A stretch of DNA of 21,644 nt from Bacteroidia bacterium. Lineage in GTDB: Bacteria > Bacteroidota > Bacteroidia > Bacteroidales > Rikenellaceae. The translations under genes were made by a program, and so were the position numbers. The stretch lies in assembly GCA_025999315.1 (NCBI GenBank), contig BNXD01000026.1, forward strand, positions 1-21,644, in the 5' to 3' direction. Shown in pieces: positions 7,817-17,033 of this stretch (the stretch's first letter is position 1; each line of letters begins with the position of its first letter). A model generated the notes under the pieces. That model searched no databases, had not been told where the DNA came from, and saw only the letters and a list, made by a program, of their open reading frames with translations.

Positions 7817-9088
7817 ATGTGGCATCTTGTTGTCATAATTGTAGTTACGTTGCTTCTATCAGCCTTTTTTTCGGGCATGGAGACCGCTTTCATCGCCTCC
7901 AACCGCCTCAAACTCGAGCTGGACCGCAAACGCAATTCCGCTTTGTCCTACATTCTGGGGATTTTCACCGCCCGCCCCGGCGAATATATCACGACCATAC
8001 TGGTGGGCAACAGCATCGCCCTGGTCGTCTATTCGATGAACATGTCGTTGCTGATCAGTCATGCGGGCCAACAGGCGGGCATCGCGTTCCTCTCGGGCAA
8101 CGTCGTGCTCGAGACTATCGTTTCGACCATCGTGGTCATCTTTCTGGCCGAATATATTCCCAAGGCGATGGTACGCATGCGGCCCAATGCCTATCTCAAC
8201 TTTTTTGCCGTTCCGATCTACCTTTTTTATGTTGCGCTCTACCCCCTTACGCGATTTGCGACCACGTTCTCCACAATGATAATCAAGATGTTCGGCTTTC
8301 ACGTGGGTACGATCTCTCCCATACGCATGTTCGAGAAGGCCGACCTGGAGAATCTGCTCGACGAGGTGGCCGAAAACGAGGAGGACATCAATAAGGACAA
8401 CGAAATCAAGCTGTTCCAGAATGCGCTCGACTTTTCGGAGCTCAAAGTTCGCGACTGCATGGTGCCCCGTGTCGATGTCGAGGCCGTCGATGAGACCAGC
8501 TCGATCGAAGAGCTCGCCTCGCGCTTCATCGAGACGGCCTACGCGCGCATACTGGTCTACCGCGACACGATCGACAACATCGTGGGTTATGTCAACTCCA
8601 AGAGCATGTTCGAGCAGCCCCGGTCGATCGGAGCGATCCTCAAGAAGGTCTACTTTGTGGCCGAGACCCTGCCTGCGCAGAAGATGCTCAGCCAGTTCAT
8701 CCGTCGCAAGAACGCTCTGGCGGTGGTGATCGACGAGTTCGGCGGCACGGCGGGCATCATCTCGCTCGAGGACATACTCGAGGAGATATTCGGCGAGATC
8801 GAGGACGAGCACGACCACGACGACCTGGTCGAGAAGGAGACGGGCCCCGGCGAGTGGGTGTTCTCGTGCCGGTTGGAGGTGGAGTATCTCAACGAAAAAT
8901 ACAACTTGGGCATCGAGGAGAGCGACCAGTATCACACTCTGGCCGGATATATAATAAAGATGCACGAAGGCATTCCCTCGGCGGGTCAGGTGCTCTCTTT
9001 CGACGGTCGCGAGATCACCATCCTGCGCCGCAGCGGCAGCAAGCTCGACCTGGCCAGAGTGCGCATCGCCTCGCGCCAGGGCAGGTGA
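7817..9088 (+). CDS. CNNM/CorC-family membrane protein (hemolysin family)
   Basis: The 423-residue product has the three-part CNNM/CorC layout. Residues 1 to about 190 form the DUF21 transmembrane domain, with SAFFSGMETAF (15-25), LVGNS (about 63-67), AEYIPKA and several hydrophobic helices. A CBS-domain pair follows (about 205-330), with RDCMVPRVDV and VVIDEFGGTAGIISLEDILEEIFGEIEDEHD. The C-terminal CorC/HlyC-associated domain spans about 340-420. Characterised relatives are linked to Mg2+ or Co2+ transport; the older name hemolysin is misleading. Bacteroidetes also have a related gliding protein, GldE, which cannot be excluded by sequence alone. The gene starts 20 nt after lptC and is probably last in the cluster. 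Confidence 0.92.
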   Translation: MWHLVVIIVVTLLLSAFFSGMETAFIASNRLKLELDRKRNSALSYILGIFTARPGEYITTILVGNSIALVVYSMNMSLLISHAGQQAGIAFLSGNVVLETIVSTIVVIFLAEYIPKAMVRMRPNAYLNFFAVPIYLFYVALYPLTRFATTFSTMIIKMFGFHVGTISPIRMFEKADLENLLDEVAENEEDINKDNEIKLFQNALDFSELKVRDCMVPRVDVEAVDETSSIEELASRFIETAYARILVYRDTIDNIVGYVNSKSMFEQPRSIGAILKKVYFVAETLPAQKMLSQFIRRKNALAVVIDEFGGTAGIISLEDILEEIFGEIEDEHDHDDLVEKETGPGEWVFSCRLEVEYLNEKYNLGIEESDQYHTLAGYIIKMHEGIPSAGQVLSFDGREITILRRSGSKLDLARVRIASRQGR

Positions 9089-9200
9089 TGGGGTTTGCCT
9101 GTCTGAGGCGGATGATGGGGCAAAAAGATGCTTGTCTTACTCCTCGCAGTTTGGCAGAGTTCCACGCAGTAAGGTTTCATAAGCCGGTCAAAGCGAAACT

Positions 9201-9288
9201 TTTCGGCCTCGCAGAGGCCGGCGGCCCGGAGCCATCCGGCGCAGAGGGACGCAGAATCTCGCATACGCTCGAAGCATCCCTCTGCCGG
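9201..9288 (+). repeat. Hairpin-rich intergenic repeat, related to the repeats around murF
   Basis: TTTTCGGCCTC GCA GAGGCCGG (hairpin arms 9204-9210 and 9214-9220) is the same hairpin, with the same preceding T-run, as at 3239-3260. A second hairpin follows: GCAGAGGGA (9241-9249) pairs with TCCCTCTGC (9277-9285) around a 27-nt loop. Only the first hairpin is shared with the murF-flanking copies, so this is a partial or diverged family member. Confidence 0.55.
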
Positions 9289-9493
9289 CTCCGAGCTGCA
9301 AAGCGCGACCAGACAAGTTTTCTGCCTGGAAAGCATGAAACTTACTTGTCTGCAATGGTTTTGTTGGGCATCCCACGCCGCTTTGGGCTAAATGCTCCGT
9401 TCGTTTTGACTCCGACAGGACACATGCTGCTACGGATTATGGAGACAAAAGGAGAAGGCGATAATAAATTTTAACACTTTCTAACCGCGGATA

Positions 9494-9523
9494 TTTCGGG
9501 ATGCAAATTTTTTTGTACCTTTG
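9494..9523 (+). promoter_or_regulatory. Candidate promoter for the PpiD-like gene
   Basis: TACCTTTG at 9516-9523 fits the Bacteroidetes -7 consensus TAnnTTTG exactly. TTTC at 9494-9497, 18 nt upstream, is a near match to the -33 TTTG. A T-rich run separates them. It predicts a leader of roughly 70 nt before the ATG at 9601. Confidence 0.55.
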
Positions 9524-9600
9524 AGGCTTGTTAGTGTCGGGCATTGCTGTCGGAGCCCCGATACATCACAAAATATGACAATTATAAGACTGAAGACAAT

Positions 9601-11673
9601 ATGGCAACACTGAACACGCTTCGCACCCGTGGCGGGATCATCGTCTCGATGGTGATCGGTCTGGCTTTGATCGCCTTTTTGCTGAGCGATCTTAACTCGC
9701 AGGGCAGTTCGCTGCTCAATTCGCGCAAAATGAGGGTGGGCAAGATCGACGGCACGCCGGTCGGCTATGTCGAATACTCGGGCAAGGTCGATCAGTATAC
9801 GACCATCTCCAAACTGATGACCGGCAGCGATGCCCTTTCGACTGAGGATCAGGAGAACGTCCGCAACTCGGCCTGGGAGGCGCTCATCCACGAGCACGCC
9901 CTCCGTCCGGGCTTCGTCGAGCTGGGTCTTGTGCCCGGCGACGAGGAACAGGTGGACATGGTCAGCGGGATATATCTCTCGCCGGTGATCACGGGCACCT
10001 TCCGCAATCCCCAGTACGGTTACTACGACCCGTCGATCCTCAAGGGCTTCATCGAGAACACCCAAAAGGACGTTACGGGGCAGAGCGCCATGCTGTGGGA
10101 CTATCTGAAGGCGCAGATGGTCGATCAGAGGGCCATGACCAAGTTCTTCACGCTGATCTCCAATGGCTTCTTCGTTACCGACATAGAAGCCTCCGAGGGT
10201 GTTCGCCAGGGCAACAACAGCTACGACATCGATTATGTCGGTTTGCCGTACGCCTCGATCCCTGACTCGACGATCACCGTCGGCAAGGCCGAGATCGAGA
10301 AATATTACAACCGCCACCAGAAACAGTTCCACCGCACCGCTTCGCGCGATGTGCGCTATGTGATCTTCTCCATCGAACCTTCGCAGAAGGACTATGACGA
10401 CGCTCAGGCGCGTGTCGACGAGTTGGCCGGGGAGTTCCGCGTCAGCGCCAACCCCATGCAGTATGCCAATCTCAACTCGCAGGGCACGCCCGACAACCGT
10501 TTCTACTCGCTTTCGGGGCTCGATGCGGCCATCGGCGCCGTGCTGTTCGACAAGCCGGGGGTGATGTACGGGCCTGTTCTCAACAATGACATCTACACCA
10601 TGGCCCGCCTCTCGGAGATGAAGATGCTGCCCGACTCGGTGGGGGCGCGCCACATCCTGCTGCCCGCCTCGGACAAGGAACGGGCCGACAGTCTGGTGCG
10701 CGTGCTGCGCGCCGGGGGCAACTTTACAACCCTGGCCATGACCTTCTCCACCGACCAGAACACCTCCATGCGCGGAGGCGACATGGGCTTTTTCGATCCG
10801 CAACTGATCGTGCAACCTCTGGGCGACGCTCTGGTGAAGGCCTCCAAAGGGGAAATTTTCACCTCTACCACCCGCTTCGGCATTCACATAGTGGAGCTTA
10901 CCTACAAGGCGGCGCCTGTCAAAAAGGCTCAGATCGCCACGGTAACCTATAACGTCGAGGCCAGCGCGGCCACCGAACAGGATGCCTATTCGCAGGCGGG
11001 CAAGTTCCGCACCGCCGCCGCCGGTTCGACCGACAACTTCGACAAAGCCGCCACCGAGCAGGCGCTCTTCACCCGTTCGGCCCATATCCTCAACACCGAC
11101 CGCATCGCCGGCGGCCTGCCCGACTCGCGCGAGTTGGTGCGCTGGGCTTTCAACGCCGACAAGGGCGCTGTTTCCAACATCATGACCATCAGCAACAACT
11201 ACGTGGTGGCCACGCTGGTCTCCACGGTCGACGATGGCATGGCGCCTCTGGAGAGCGTTACGAGCGACATCCGCGGGCTGCTCATCCGCCAGAAAAAAGG
11301 CGATCAGCTCAGCGCCCGACTCTCCGCAGCAGGCAAGAGTTTGTCCGAGGTTGCCGGCAACGTAAACGAGGAGATCAAGTCGGCTGGGGATGTGCAGTTC
11401 AATTCATTTTATATCGATGGGGTAGGGCTCGAGCAGCAGTTGATCGGCGCGGTGAGCCAGCTCGGCAATCCGAGCATGATCTCGACCCCGGTAACGGGCA
11501 ATTCGGCGGTGTTCGTCTTTGAGATCACCACGGTCAAGAACGTCAACGACGCTACGCCGGCCAGCGAGAGAGTGCGCCTCGAGGCTACGGCCCAGAGCTA
11601 TCTCAATGAACGCGCCGGACATGCCCTGATCGAAGAGAGCAACGTTGTCGACTACAGGGCCAAATTCTTTTAG
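9601..11673 (+). CDS. PpiD/SurA-like peptidylprolyl isomerase, membrane-anchored
   Basis: This predicted periplasmic foldase has 690 residues. A single N-terminal helix (about residues 11-29, GGIIVSMVIGLALIAFLLSDL) anchors it in the inner membrane, followed by a SurA-N/PpiD-N-like helical region with EALIHEHALRPGFVELGL. A parvulin-type PPIase domain covers about 348-440: GARHILLPAS, then FTTLAMTFSTDQNTSMRGGDMGFFDPQ and FGIHIVELTYK, which are parvulin hallmarks. This layout matches PpiD-type folding factors for outer-membrane proteins. The frame stays open upstream to an ATG at 9544, but the N-terminus from 9601 (MATLNTLRTRGGI) is the family-like one. It is monocistronic, with its own promoter and a hairpin 38 nt after the stop. 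Confidence 0.92.
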   Translation: MATLNTLRTRGGIIVSMVIGLALIAFLLSDLNSQGSSLLNSRKMRVGKIDGTPVGYVEYSGKVDQYTTISKLMTGSDALSTEDQENVRNSAWEALIHEHALRPGFVELGLVPGDEEQVDMVSGIYLSPVITGTFRNPQYGYYDPSILKGFIENTQKDVTGQSAMLWDYLKAQMVDQRAMTKFFTLISNGFFVTDIEASEGVRQGNNSYDIDYVGLPYASIPDSTITVGKAEIEKYYNRHQKQFHRTASRDVRYVIFSIEPSQKDYDDAQARVDELAGEFRVSANPMQYANLNSQGTPDNRFYSLSGLDAAIGAVLFDKPGVMYGPVLNNDIYTMARLSEMKMLPDSVGARHILLPASDKERADSLVRVLRAGGNFTTLAMTFSTDQNTSMRGGDMGFFDPQLIVQPLGDALVKASKGEIFTSTTRFGIHIVELTYKAAPVKKAQIATVTYNVEASAATEQDAYSQAGKFRTAAAGSTDNFDKAATEQALFTRSAHILNTDRIAGGLPDSRELVRWAFNADKGAVSNIMTISNNYVVATLVSTVDDGMAPLESVTSDIRGLLIRQKKGDQLSARLSAAGKSLSEVAGNVNEEIKSAGDVQFNSFYIDGVGLEQQLIGAVSQLGNPSMISTPVTGNSAVFVFEITTVKNVNDATPASERVRLEATAQSYLNERAGHALIEESNVVDYRAKFF

Positions 11674-11710
11674 CGATCGGTTGTTTAACAGGCTGTTAAC
11701 AGACCATGAC

Positions 11711-11756
11711 ATGTGTCTGCGGCTGCCGGGAAAACGCCCGGCAGCCGCAGACATAT
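11711..11756 (+). terminator. Very strong hairpin after the PpiD-like gene
   Basis: Arms 11711-11730 and 11737-11756 pair over 20 bp with only one G-U wobble, around the loop AAAACG. It starts 38 nt after the stop codon, where a terminator would be expected, but no T-run follows on either strand. It may act as an mRNA 3'-end stabiliser or factor-assisted terminator, or be another dispersed repeat. Confidence 0.45.
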
Positions 11757-11910
11757 AGCGATACGTGGAGGAGTTGTGTTCTGCCGCATGGCAAGCGCGG
11801 CATGGCAACAGATATGACCTTCGGGATTGCCTGTTTTTCGCAATATTGCCAAAATATAATAAATTTCACTATTTTTGCGTTACTAATGCGAATCAGCAGT
11901 TGAAATATAA

Positions 11911-12150
11911 ATGTCATGCAGAGCGAAGTCTTCTCGACGTTGCGAACGGGGGCAGAGCCGAACTTGTTAGAGCTATGCCGAGCCGCAAGGAGGACGCCGA
12001 AAGCGACCATCTCCGCCCCATGTTATGCTGAGTAAAGTCAAAGCATCTCGTCCACGCTATGTTACCCTGTACGGAGTGGAGTGTTGCAGCAAGATTGAAA
12101 CAGTCATTTCGAGACCTTTCGACTTCACTTCGTTCCGCTCAGGGTGACAT
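11911..12150. repeat. MITE-like palindromic repeat element 1
   Basis: The left end ATGTCATGCAGAGCGAAGTC and right end CCGCTCAGGGTGACAT (12135-12150) are inverted relatives (ATGTCA..CTGAGCG against CGCTCA..TGACAT). Positions 11912-12013 match 12191-12292 closely, sharing TGCGAACGGGGGCAGAG and GAGCTATGCCGAGCCGC. A further left-end-like fragment (TGTTATGCTGAGTAAAGTC) starts at 12021 and another (ATGTTACCCTGTACGGAG) at 12058, so the element looks composite. No open frame or transposase. Confidence 0.65.
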
Positions 12151-12189
12151 AAGTTCAGAGCGAGATAACATAAAAGCAGAACTCACAAA

Positions 12190-12346
12190 ATGTCATGCTG
12201 AGCGCAGTCGGACCGACGCTGCGAACGGGGGCAGAGTCGAACTTGTTCGAGCTATGCCGAGCCGCGAGGAGGAAGCCGAAGGCAACCATCTCAAAAAGAC
12301 TGGTTTAACAGTATCGCCGAGACCTTTCACTTTGTTCAGGGTAACA
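12190..12346. repeat. MITE-like palindromic repeat element 2
   Basis: The left end ATGTCATGCTGAGCGCAGTC and right end GTTCAGGGTAACAT (12333-12346) are inverted relatives. Its first 102 bp are a direct repeat of 11912-12013. A similar end motif, GCTCAGGGAGACATGACAT, follows at 12360-12378 and may mark an alternative right end. Such ATGTCA..CTGAGCG / CGCTCAGGGTGACAT ends are familiar to me from Bacteroidetes intergenic regions; that is memory, not a search. Confidence 0.62.
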
Positions 12347-12525
12347 TAAAGAGAGTTTCGCTCAGGGAGACATGACATAAAAATTGATCGAGTGATAAGG
12401 TATTGATAATCAAATATGATTTTCAAATGCTAATTCGCACAACTAAGAAGCAATCATAATATACATATTAAGCCGACGCCGCATAGGATAACTTTACCCT
12501 TTTTTGACCTAACCAAATTTTTCGT

Positions 12526-14049
12526 ATGAAAAGGATATTTTATCTGTTGAGTTTTGTGGCAGTTGCCGCAATCTCTGGAGGCGTTACCGCCTATCGCGTT
12601 ACCCGGCACGCTTCGGCTGTGGCCGCCGAGCGCACCATTGTTCACACAGGCTCGGAGGGTCTCGGTACGGGCACCCACTTCACGGCCTACGACAGGGAGA
12701 ACTACCCCGACCTGACCTATGCGGCCGAAAACGCCGTCAAGGCGGTGATCAACATCGAGAAGATCGAGGAGGTCAAAAGCCGCGGCTACGGACGTGGCGG
12801 GGGCTACAATCCGTTTTTTGATTTTTTCGGCATCCCCGATCAGGGCCAGCAACAGGGGCCCCAATCCCAGGAACGCCGCTCGGGCGGTTCGGGAGTGATC
12901 ATCTCGGCCGACGGGTATATCGTTACCAACAACCACGTTGCCGAGAACGCCAGCAAGTTGAAAGTTACCCTCGAGGACGACCGCACCTTCGACGCGCGGC
13001 TCGTCGGCGCCGACCCGACCACCGACATCGCCCTGATCAAGATCGATGCCCAGGGGCTGCCGACGCTGCCCTTCGGCGACTCTGAGAAGTTGCGCCTCGG
13101 CGAGTGGGTGCTGGCCATTGGCAGCCCGTTCGACCTGCGCTCGACCGTTACGGCGGGCATCGTCAGCGCCAAAGCCCGCAACCTGGATGTCATACCCAAT
13201 CAATTCCGCATCGAGTCATTCATCCAGACCGACGCCGCGGTCAATCCGGGCAACAGCGGAGGCGCTCTGGTCAACGTCAAGGGCGAGCTGGTGGGCATCA
13301 ATACGGTGATCAAGTCGCCCACGGGCAGTTTCACGGGCTACTCGTTCGCCGTGCCGGTGTCGATCGTCCAGAAGGTGGTGATGGACCTGAAGGAGTACGG
13401 CGTTGTGCAGCGCGCCTTGCTTGGCATCAGTTTCCAGGAGATCAACTCGGCCTTCATCGAGGAGTATGGCGAGAAATACGGCATCAAAGAGACCGGCGGT
13501 GTGCGTGTGGCCGAGCTCGATCCCGACGGAGCGGCCAAGGCTGCCGGCATCAGGGAGGGCGACATCATCACGGCCATCGACGGGGTCAAGGTGAACGGTT
13601 CGGCCAGTGTGCTTGAGATCATTGCCAAACACCGCCCCAACGACAAAGTCAATGTTACAGCAAAAAGAGGCGACCAGATGAAACAAATCGAGGTTGTCTT
13701 GCGTAATAGAGCAGGTAAGGCAGAGTTGCTCAAAAAGGAGTTCGTGGATGTGCCCGATGCGTTGGGCGGCGCCTATGCCACGGTGAGCGACAAGGACAAA
13801 AAGGCGCTGAAGATCAGCGGAGGCATCAGGGTTCTTTCGATAGAGAAGGATGGCATACTGAAGGATCTGGGCATCCGGCCGGGGTTCATCATCACGGCCG
13901 TCAACCAGAGAGCGGTGGAGAAGGTTGCCGATCTTTCAAAGATAACAACTGCCGTCCGCTCGATCGACGGCATCAGCCAGGACGGCAAGGAACGCTCCTA
14001 TATGATCGTCGAGAAGGAGAAGGCCGCCGTGCAGGAGAAGAGTAAATAG
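12526..14049 (+). CDS. degQ: HtrA/DegQ (Do-family) periplasmic serine protease
   Basis: HtrA proteases degrade or chaperone misfolded periplasmic proteins. The 507-residue product starts with a basic, hydrophobic N-terminus (MKRIFYLLSFVAVAAISGGV), a signal peptide or anchor. The trypsin-like domain has the full triad: His137 in TNNHV, Asp167 in TTDIALIKI and Ser244 in NPGNSGGAL. A flexible Gly/Gln-rich loop precedes it (about 85-122, GYGRGGGYNPFFDFF...QGQQQG), like the LA loop of Deg proteins. Two PDZ domains follow: about 290-395 (ALLGISFQ, GVRVAELDPDGAAKAAGIREGDII) and about 415-490 (GIRVLSIEKDGILKDLGIRPGFII). Length is normal for two-PDZ members. The DegP/DegQ choice is not decided by sequence alone. 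It follows a repeat-filled gap, so transcription is probably independent. Confidence 0.94.
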   Translation: MKRIFYLLSFVAVAAISGGVTAYRVTRHASAVAAERTIVHTGSEGLGTGTHFTAYDRENYPDLTYAAENAVKAVINIEKIEEVKSRGYGRGGGYNPFFDFFGIPDQGQQQGPQSQERRSGGSGVIISADGYIVTNNHVAENASKLKVTLEDDRTFDARLVGADPTTDIALIKIDAQGLPTLPFGDSEKLRLGEWVLAIGSPFDLRSTVTAGIVSAKARNLDVIPNQFRIESFIQTDAAVNPGNSGGALVNVKGELVGINTVIKSPTGSFTGYSFAVPVSIVQKVVMDLKEYGVVQRALLGISFQEINSAFIEEYGEKYGIKETGGVRVAELDPDGAAKAAGIREGDIITAIDGVKVNGSASVLEIIAKHRPNDKVNVTAKRGDQMKQIEVVLRNRAGKAELLKKEFVDVPDALGGAYATVSDKDKKALKISGGIRVLSIEKDGILKDLGIRPGFIITAVNQRAVEKVADLSKITTAVRSIDGISQDGKERSYMIVEKEKAAVQEKSK

Positions 14050-14185
14050 CTTGCGGAGGTTGTCCTGATTTTAGACAACCCCCCTTTAGACAAGCGAAAT
14101 AGCAGCGGGGCGTGCCCGCTCCCTACCGCCGAAGCCCTCCCGCTTGAGAAAAGCGGGAGGGCTTCGCAACCCTAATAAAGACAAA
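14050..14185 (+). promoter_or_regulatory. rpoD leader with three consecutive hairpins
   Basis: Three stem-loops lie between the protease stop and the rpoD start. They are GGTTGTC/GACAACC (14058-14064, 14074-14080), AGCGGG/CCCGCT (14104-14109, 14115-14120), and a perfect 16-bp stem (14130-14145 with 14151-14166, loop GAGAA). The last ends 19 nt before the ATG. None is followed by a T-run. They may be an mRNA-processing or translation-control leader, or (the first) a weak terminator of the upstream gene. Confidence 0.5.
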
Positions 14186-15046
14186 ATGAGACAACTGAAG
14201 ATCACAAAATCGATTACCAACCGCGAGAGCGCGTCGCTGGACAAATACCTGCAGGAGATCGGCAAAGAAGACCTGATCACGGTGGAGGAGGAGGTCGAGC
14301 TCGCCCAGCGCATCAAAAAAGGCGATCAGGAGGCGTTGGAGAAGCTCACCAAAGCCAACCTGCGTTTTGTGGTCTCGGTTGCCAAACAATATCAGAATCA
14401 AGGCCTCAGCCTGCCCGATCTGATCAACGAGGGCAACCTCGGGCTGATCAAGGCGGCCGAGAAGTTCGACGAGACGCGCGGTTTCAAGTTCATCTCCTAT
14501 GCCGTGTGGTGGATACGCCAGTCGATCCTGCAGGCTCTGGCCGAACAGTCGCGCATCGTGCGTCTGCCTCTGAATCAGGTCGGCTCGCTCAACAAGATCA
14601 ACAAGGCCTTTGCCCGTTTTGAGCAGGAGAACGAACGCACCCCCTCGCCCGAGGAGTTGGCCCAGGAGCTCGACATACCCAAGGAGAAGGTCAGCGACAC
14701 GCTCAAAGTCTCGGGCCGCCACGTCTCGGTCGACGCCCCCTTCACCGAGGGCGAGGACAACAGCCTGCTCGACGTGCTGGTCAACAACGACTCGCCCAAC
14801 GCCGACTGGGGGCTGATCAACGAGTCGCTCGGCACAGAGGTCAATCGCGCCCTTGCCACCCTGACCGAACGCGAGAAGGAGATCATCAAGTACTTTTTCG
14901 GCATTGGCTGCTCGGAGATGACCCTCGAGGAGATCGGCGAGAAATTCGGCCTCACCCGCGAACGTGTGCGCCAGATCAAGGAGAAGGCTATCCGCCGTTT
15001 GAGACACAGCTCGCGCAGCAAACTGCTCAAGTCCTATCTGGGGTGA
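14186..15046 (+). CDS. rpoD: Primary sigma factor (RpoD/SigA, Bacteroidetes type)
   Basis: This is the housekeeping sigma factor, the subunit that recognises the -33/-7 promoters seen here. The product has 286 residues, the usual compact Bacteroidetes size without a long region 1.1. Region 1.2 includes [10 protein letters not shown]; region 2 starts near residue 54 ([16 protein letters not shown]) and includes the core-binding and melting motifs [20 protein letters not shown] and [10 protein letters not shown]. Region 3 has [13 protein letters not shown], and region 4 the helix-turn-helix [29 protein letters not shown] near the C-terminus. A TTG at 14144 opens the frame earlier, but inside a hairpin; the ATG at 14186 ([10 protein letters not shown]) is the typical start. 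An rRNA operon follows directly. Confidence 0.97.
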   Translation: MRQLKITKSITNRESASLDKYLQEIGKEDLITVEEEVELAQRIKKGDQEALEKLTKANLRFVVSVAKQYQNQGLSLPDLINEGNLGLIKAAEKFDETRGFKFISYAVWWIRQSILQALAEQSRIVRLPLNQVGSLNKINKAFARFEQENERTPSPEELAQELDIPKEKVSDTLKVSGRHVSVDAPFTEGEDNSLLDVLVNNDSPNADWGLINESLGTEVNRALATLTEREKEIIKYFFGIGCSEMTLEEIGEKFGLTRERVRQIKEKAIRRLRHSSRSKLLKSYLG

Positions 15047-15123
15047 TGCCTCCGAGGCCGGTCGCATAAGATCATTGGGCGACACAATAAATATTAATCC
15101 TTACGCGTTATATAACTCTTTGA

Positions 15124-15167
15124 TCTCCCGGGGGATGTTTGCAGAAGTGATCTTTTGGGAGAATTTT
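15124..15167 (+). terminator. Weak candidate terminator of rpoD
   Basis: TCTCCC (15124-15129) pairs with GGGAGA (15157-15162), followed by ATTTTTATT. The loop is 27 nt, so the hairpin is marginal, but it is the best U-tract candidate between rpoD and the rRNA promoter. Confidence 0.3.
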
Positions 15168-15191
15168 TATTCAAAAAAGATTGCAAACTAT

Positions 15192-15222
15192 TTTGCATAT
15201 CAAAATAAAGTGCATATATTTG
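15192..15222 (+). promoter_or_regulatory. rRNA operon promoter (TTTG - 19 nt - TATATTTG)
   Basis: TTTG at 15192-15195 and TATATTTG at 15215-15222, 19 nt apart, are a perfect match to the Bacteroidetes -33/-7 consensus. The stretch upstream (about 15155-15195) is A/T-rich like an UP element. The -7 box lies inside an inverted repeat GTGCA (15210-15214) / TGCAC (15221-15225). It is about 145 nt upstream of 16S. Confidence 0.85.
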
Positions 15223-15269
15223 CACTCCCAATCCGAGAGGGACGGGGAAGTTCACAACAGAAATTTGGG

Positions 15270-15277
15270 TTCTTTGA
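15270..15277 (+). promoter_or_regulatory. boxA-like antitermination site in the rRNA leader
   Basis: TTCTTTGA in the 16S leader resembles boxA (E. coli TGCTCTTTAACA), the Nus-factor site that protects rRNA transcription from termination. A similar TACTTTGACA (17024-17033) precedes the 23S gene. The pairing of the two sites in leader and spacer supports the call. Confidence 0.5.
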
Positions 15278-15324
15278 GGTTTTTGAGCAGCAAAAGTTTT
15301 ATCACTTTCAAAAGTGAAAATTCA

Positions 15325-15346
15325 ATTACCTTTGAAATAAGCCAGA
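15325..15346 (+). other. 16S precursor processing stem, 5' strand
   Basis: This strand can pair with 16895-16917 across the whole 16S gene. The reverse complement of the latter (ATTACCTTTTGAAAAGCTCCAGA) aligns with ATTACCTTTGAAATAAGCCAGA here, with a few single-base bulges. This is the RNase III-type stalk expected around pre-16S. Confidence 0.7.
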
Positions 15347-15366
15347 CTTAAAATTTGAAATTTTTT

Positions 15367-16895
<1,529 letters not shown>

Positions 16896-16989
16896 CTGGA
16901 GCTTTTCAAAAGGTAATAGCTGCTCATACCTCAAAGACCAAATCATAGCGATGGGGCCGGCTGATAACCGCCCCTTCGTGCAGGAAGAG

Positions 16990-17016
16990 ACCTCTTCTCA
17001 AAAAGAGAGGTTTTTT
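16990..17016 (+). terminator. Terminator-like hairpin inside the rRNA spacer
   Basis: ACCTCT (16990-16995) pairs with AGAGGT (17006-17011), followed directly by a T-run (17011-17016). By shape it is a short intrinsic terminator, but it lies between 16S and 23S. In the cell it is probably overridden by the rRNA antitermination complex or used as a processing signal. Confidence 0.45.
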
Positions 17017-17023
17017 CGTAAGG

Positions 17024-17033
17024 TACTTTGACA
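17024..17033 (+). promoter_or_regulatory. boxA-like site before 23S
   Basis: TACTTTGACA resembles the boxA antitermination element and matches the leader copy at 15270-15277 in its CTTTGA core. It lies 8 nt after the T-run of the spacer hairpin, about 60 nt before 23S. Confidence 0.5.

Larger units (their letters stand above)
9089..9600. other. Intergenic region before the PpiD-like gene
   Basis: This 512-bp gap has hairpin-forming repeats and a promoter. An open frame crosses it (to 9474) but continues from an off-frame reading of the CNNM gene and has no recognisable protein features. An inverted repeat CAGACAAG (9310-9317) / CTTGTCTG (9345-9352) lies in the centre. The last 130 bp are AT-rich and carry the candidate promoter. 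Confidence 0.6.
11674..12525. other. 852-bp intergenic region of palindromic repeats
   Basis: No credible gene lies here; the small open frames of 65-100 codons run through the repeats. In order it holds a strong hairpin (11711-11756), about 150 bp of unremarkable sequence, two MITE-like elements (11911-12150 and 12190-12346), another end fragment (12353-12378), and an AT-rich stretch before htrA. TAACTTTA at 12489-12496 matches 7 of 8 bases of the -7 consensus and may serve htrA, but no -33 element is visible. Confidence 0.7.

Noticed and set aside
8854..9474. 206-codon + strand frame running out of the CNNM gene
   Set aside because: It begins in another frame of a well-supported gene, then crosses an intergenic hairpin repeat. 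No domain or start context.
9481..11085. 534-codon open frame on the - strand
   Set aside because: It is the antisense shadow of the PpiD-like gene in GC-rich DNA. It lacks family motifs and is rich in His/Arg/Gly/Val as expected of a mirror frame.
15075..15317. 80-codon frame in the rRNA leader
   Set aside because: It overlaps the rRNA promoter and boxA-like site and starts at a poor context; no family resemblance.
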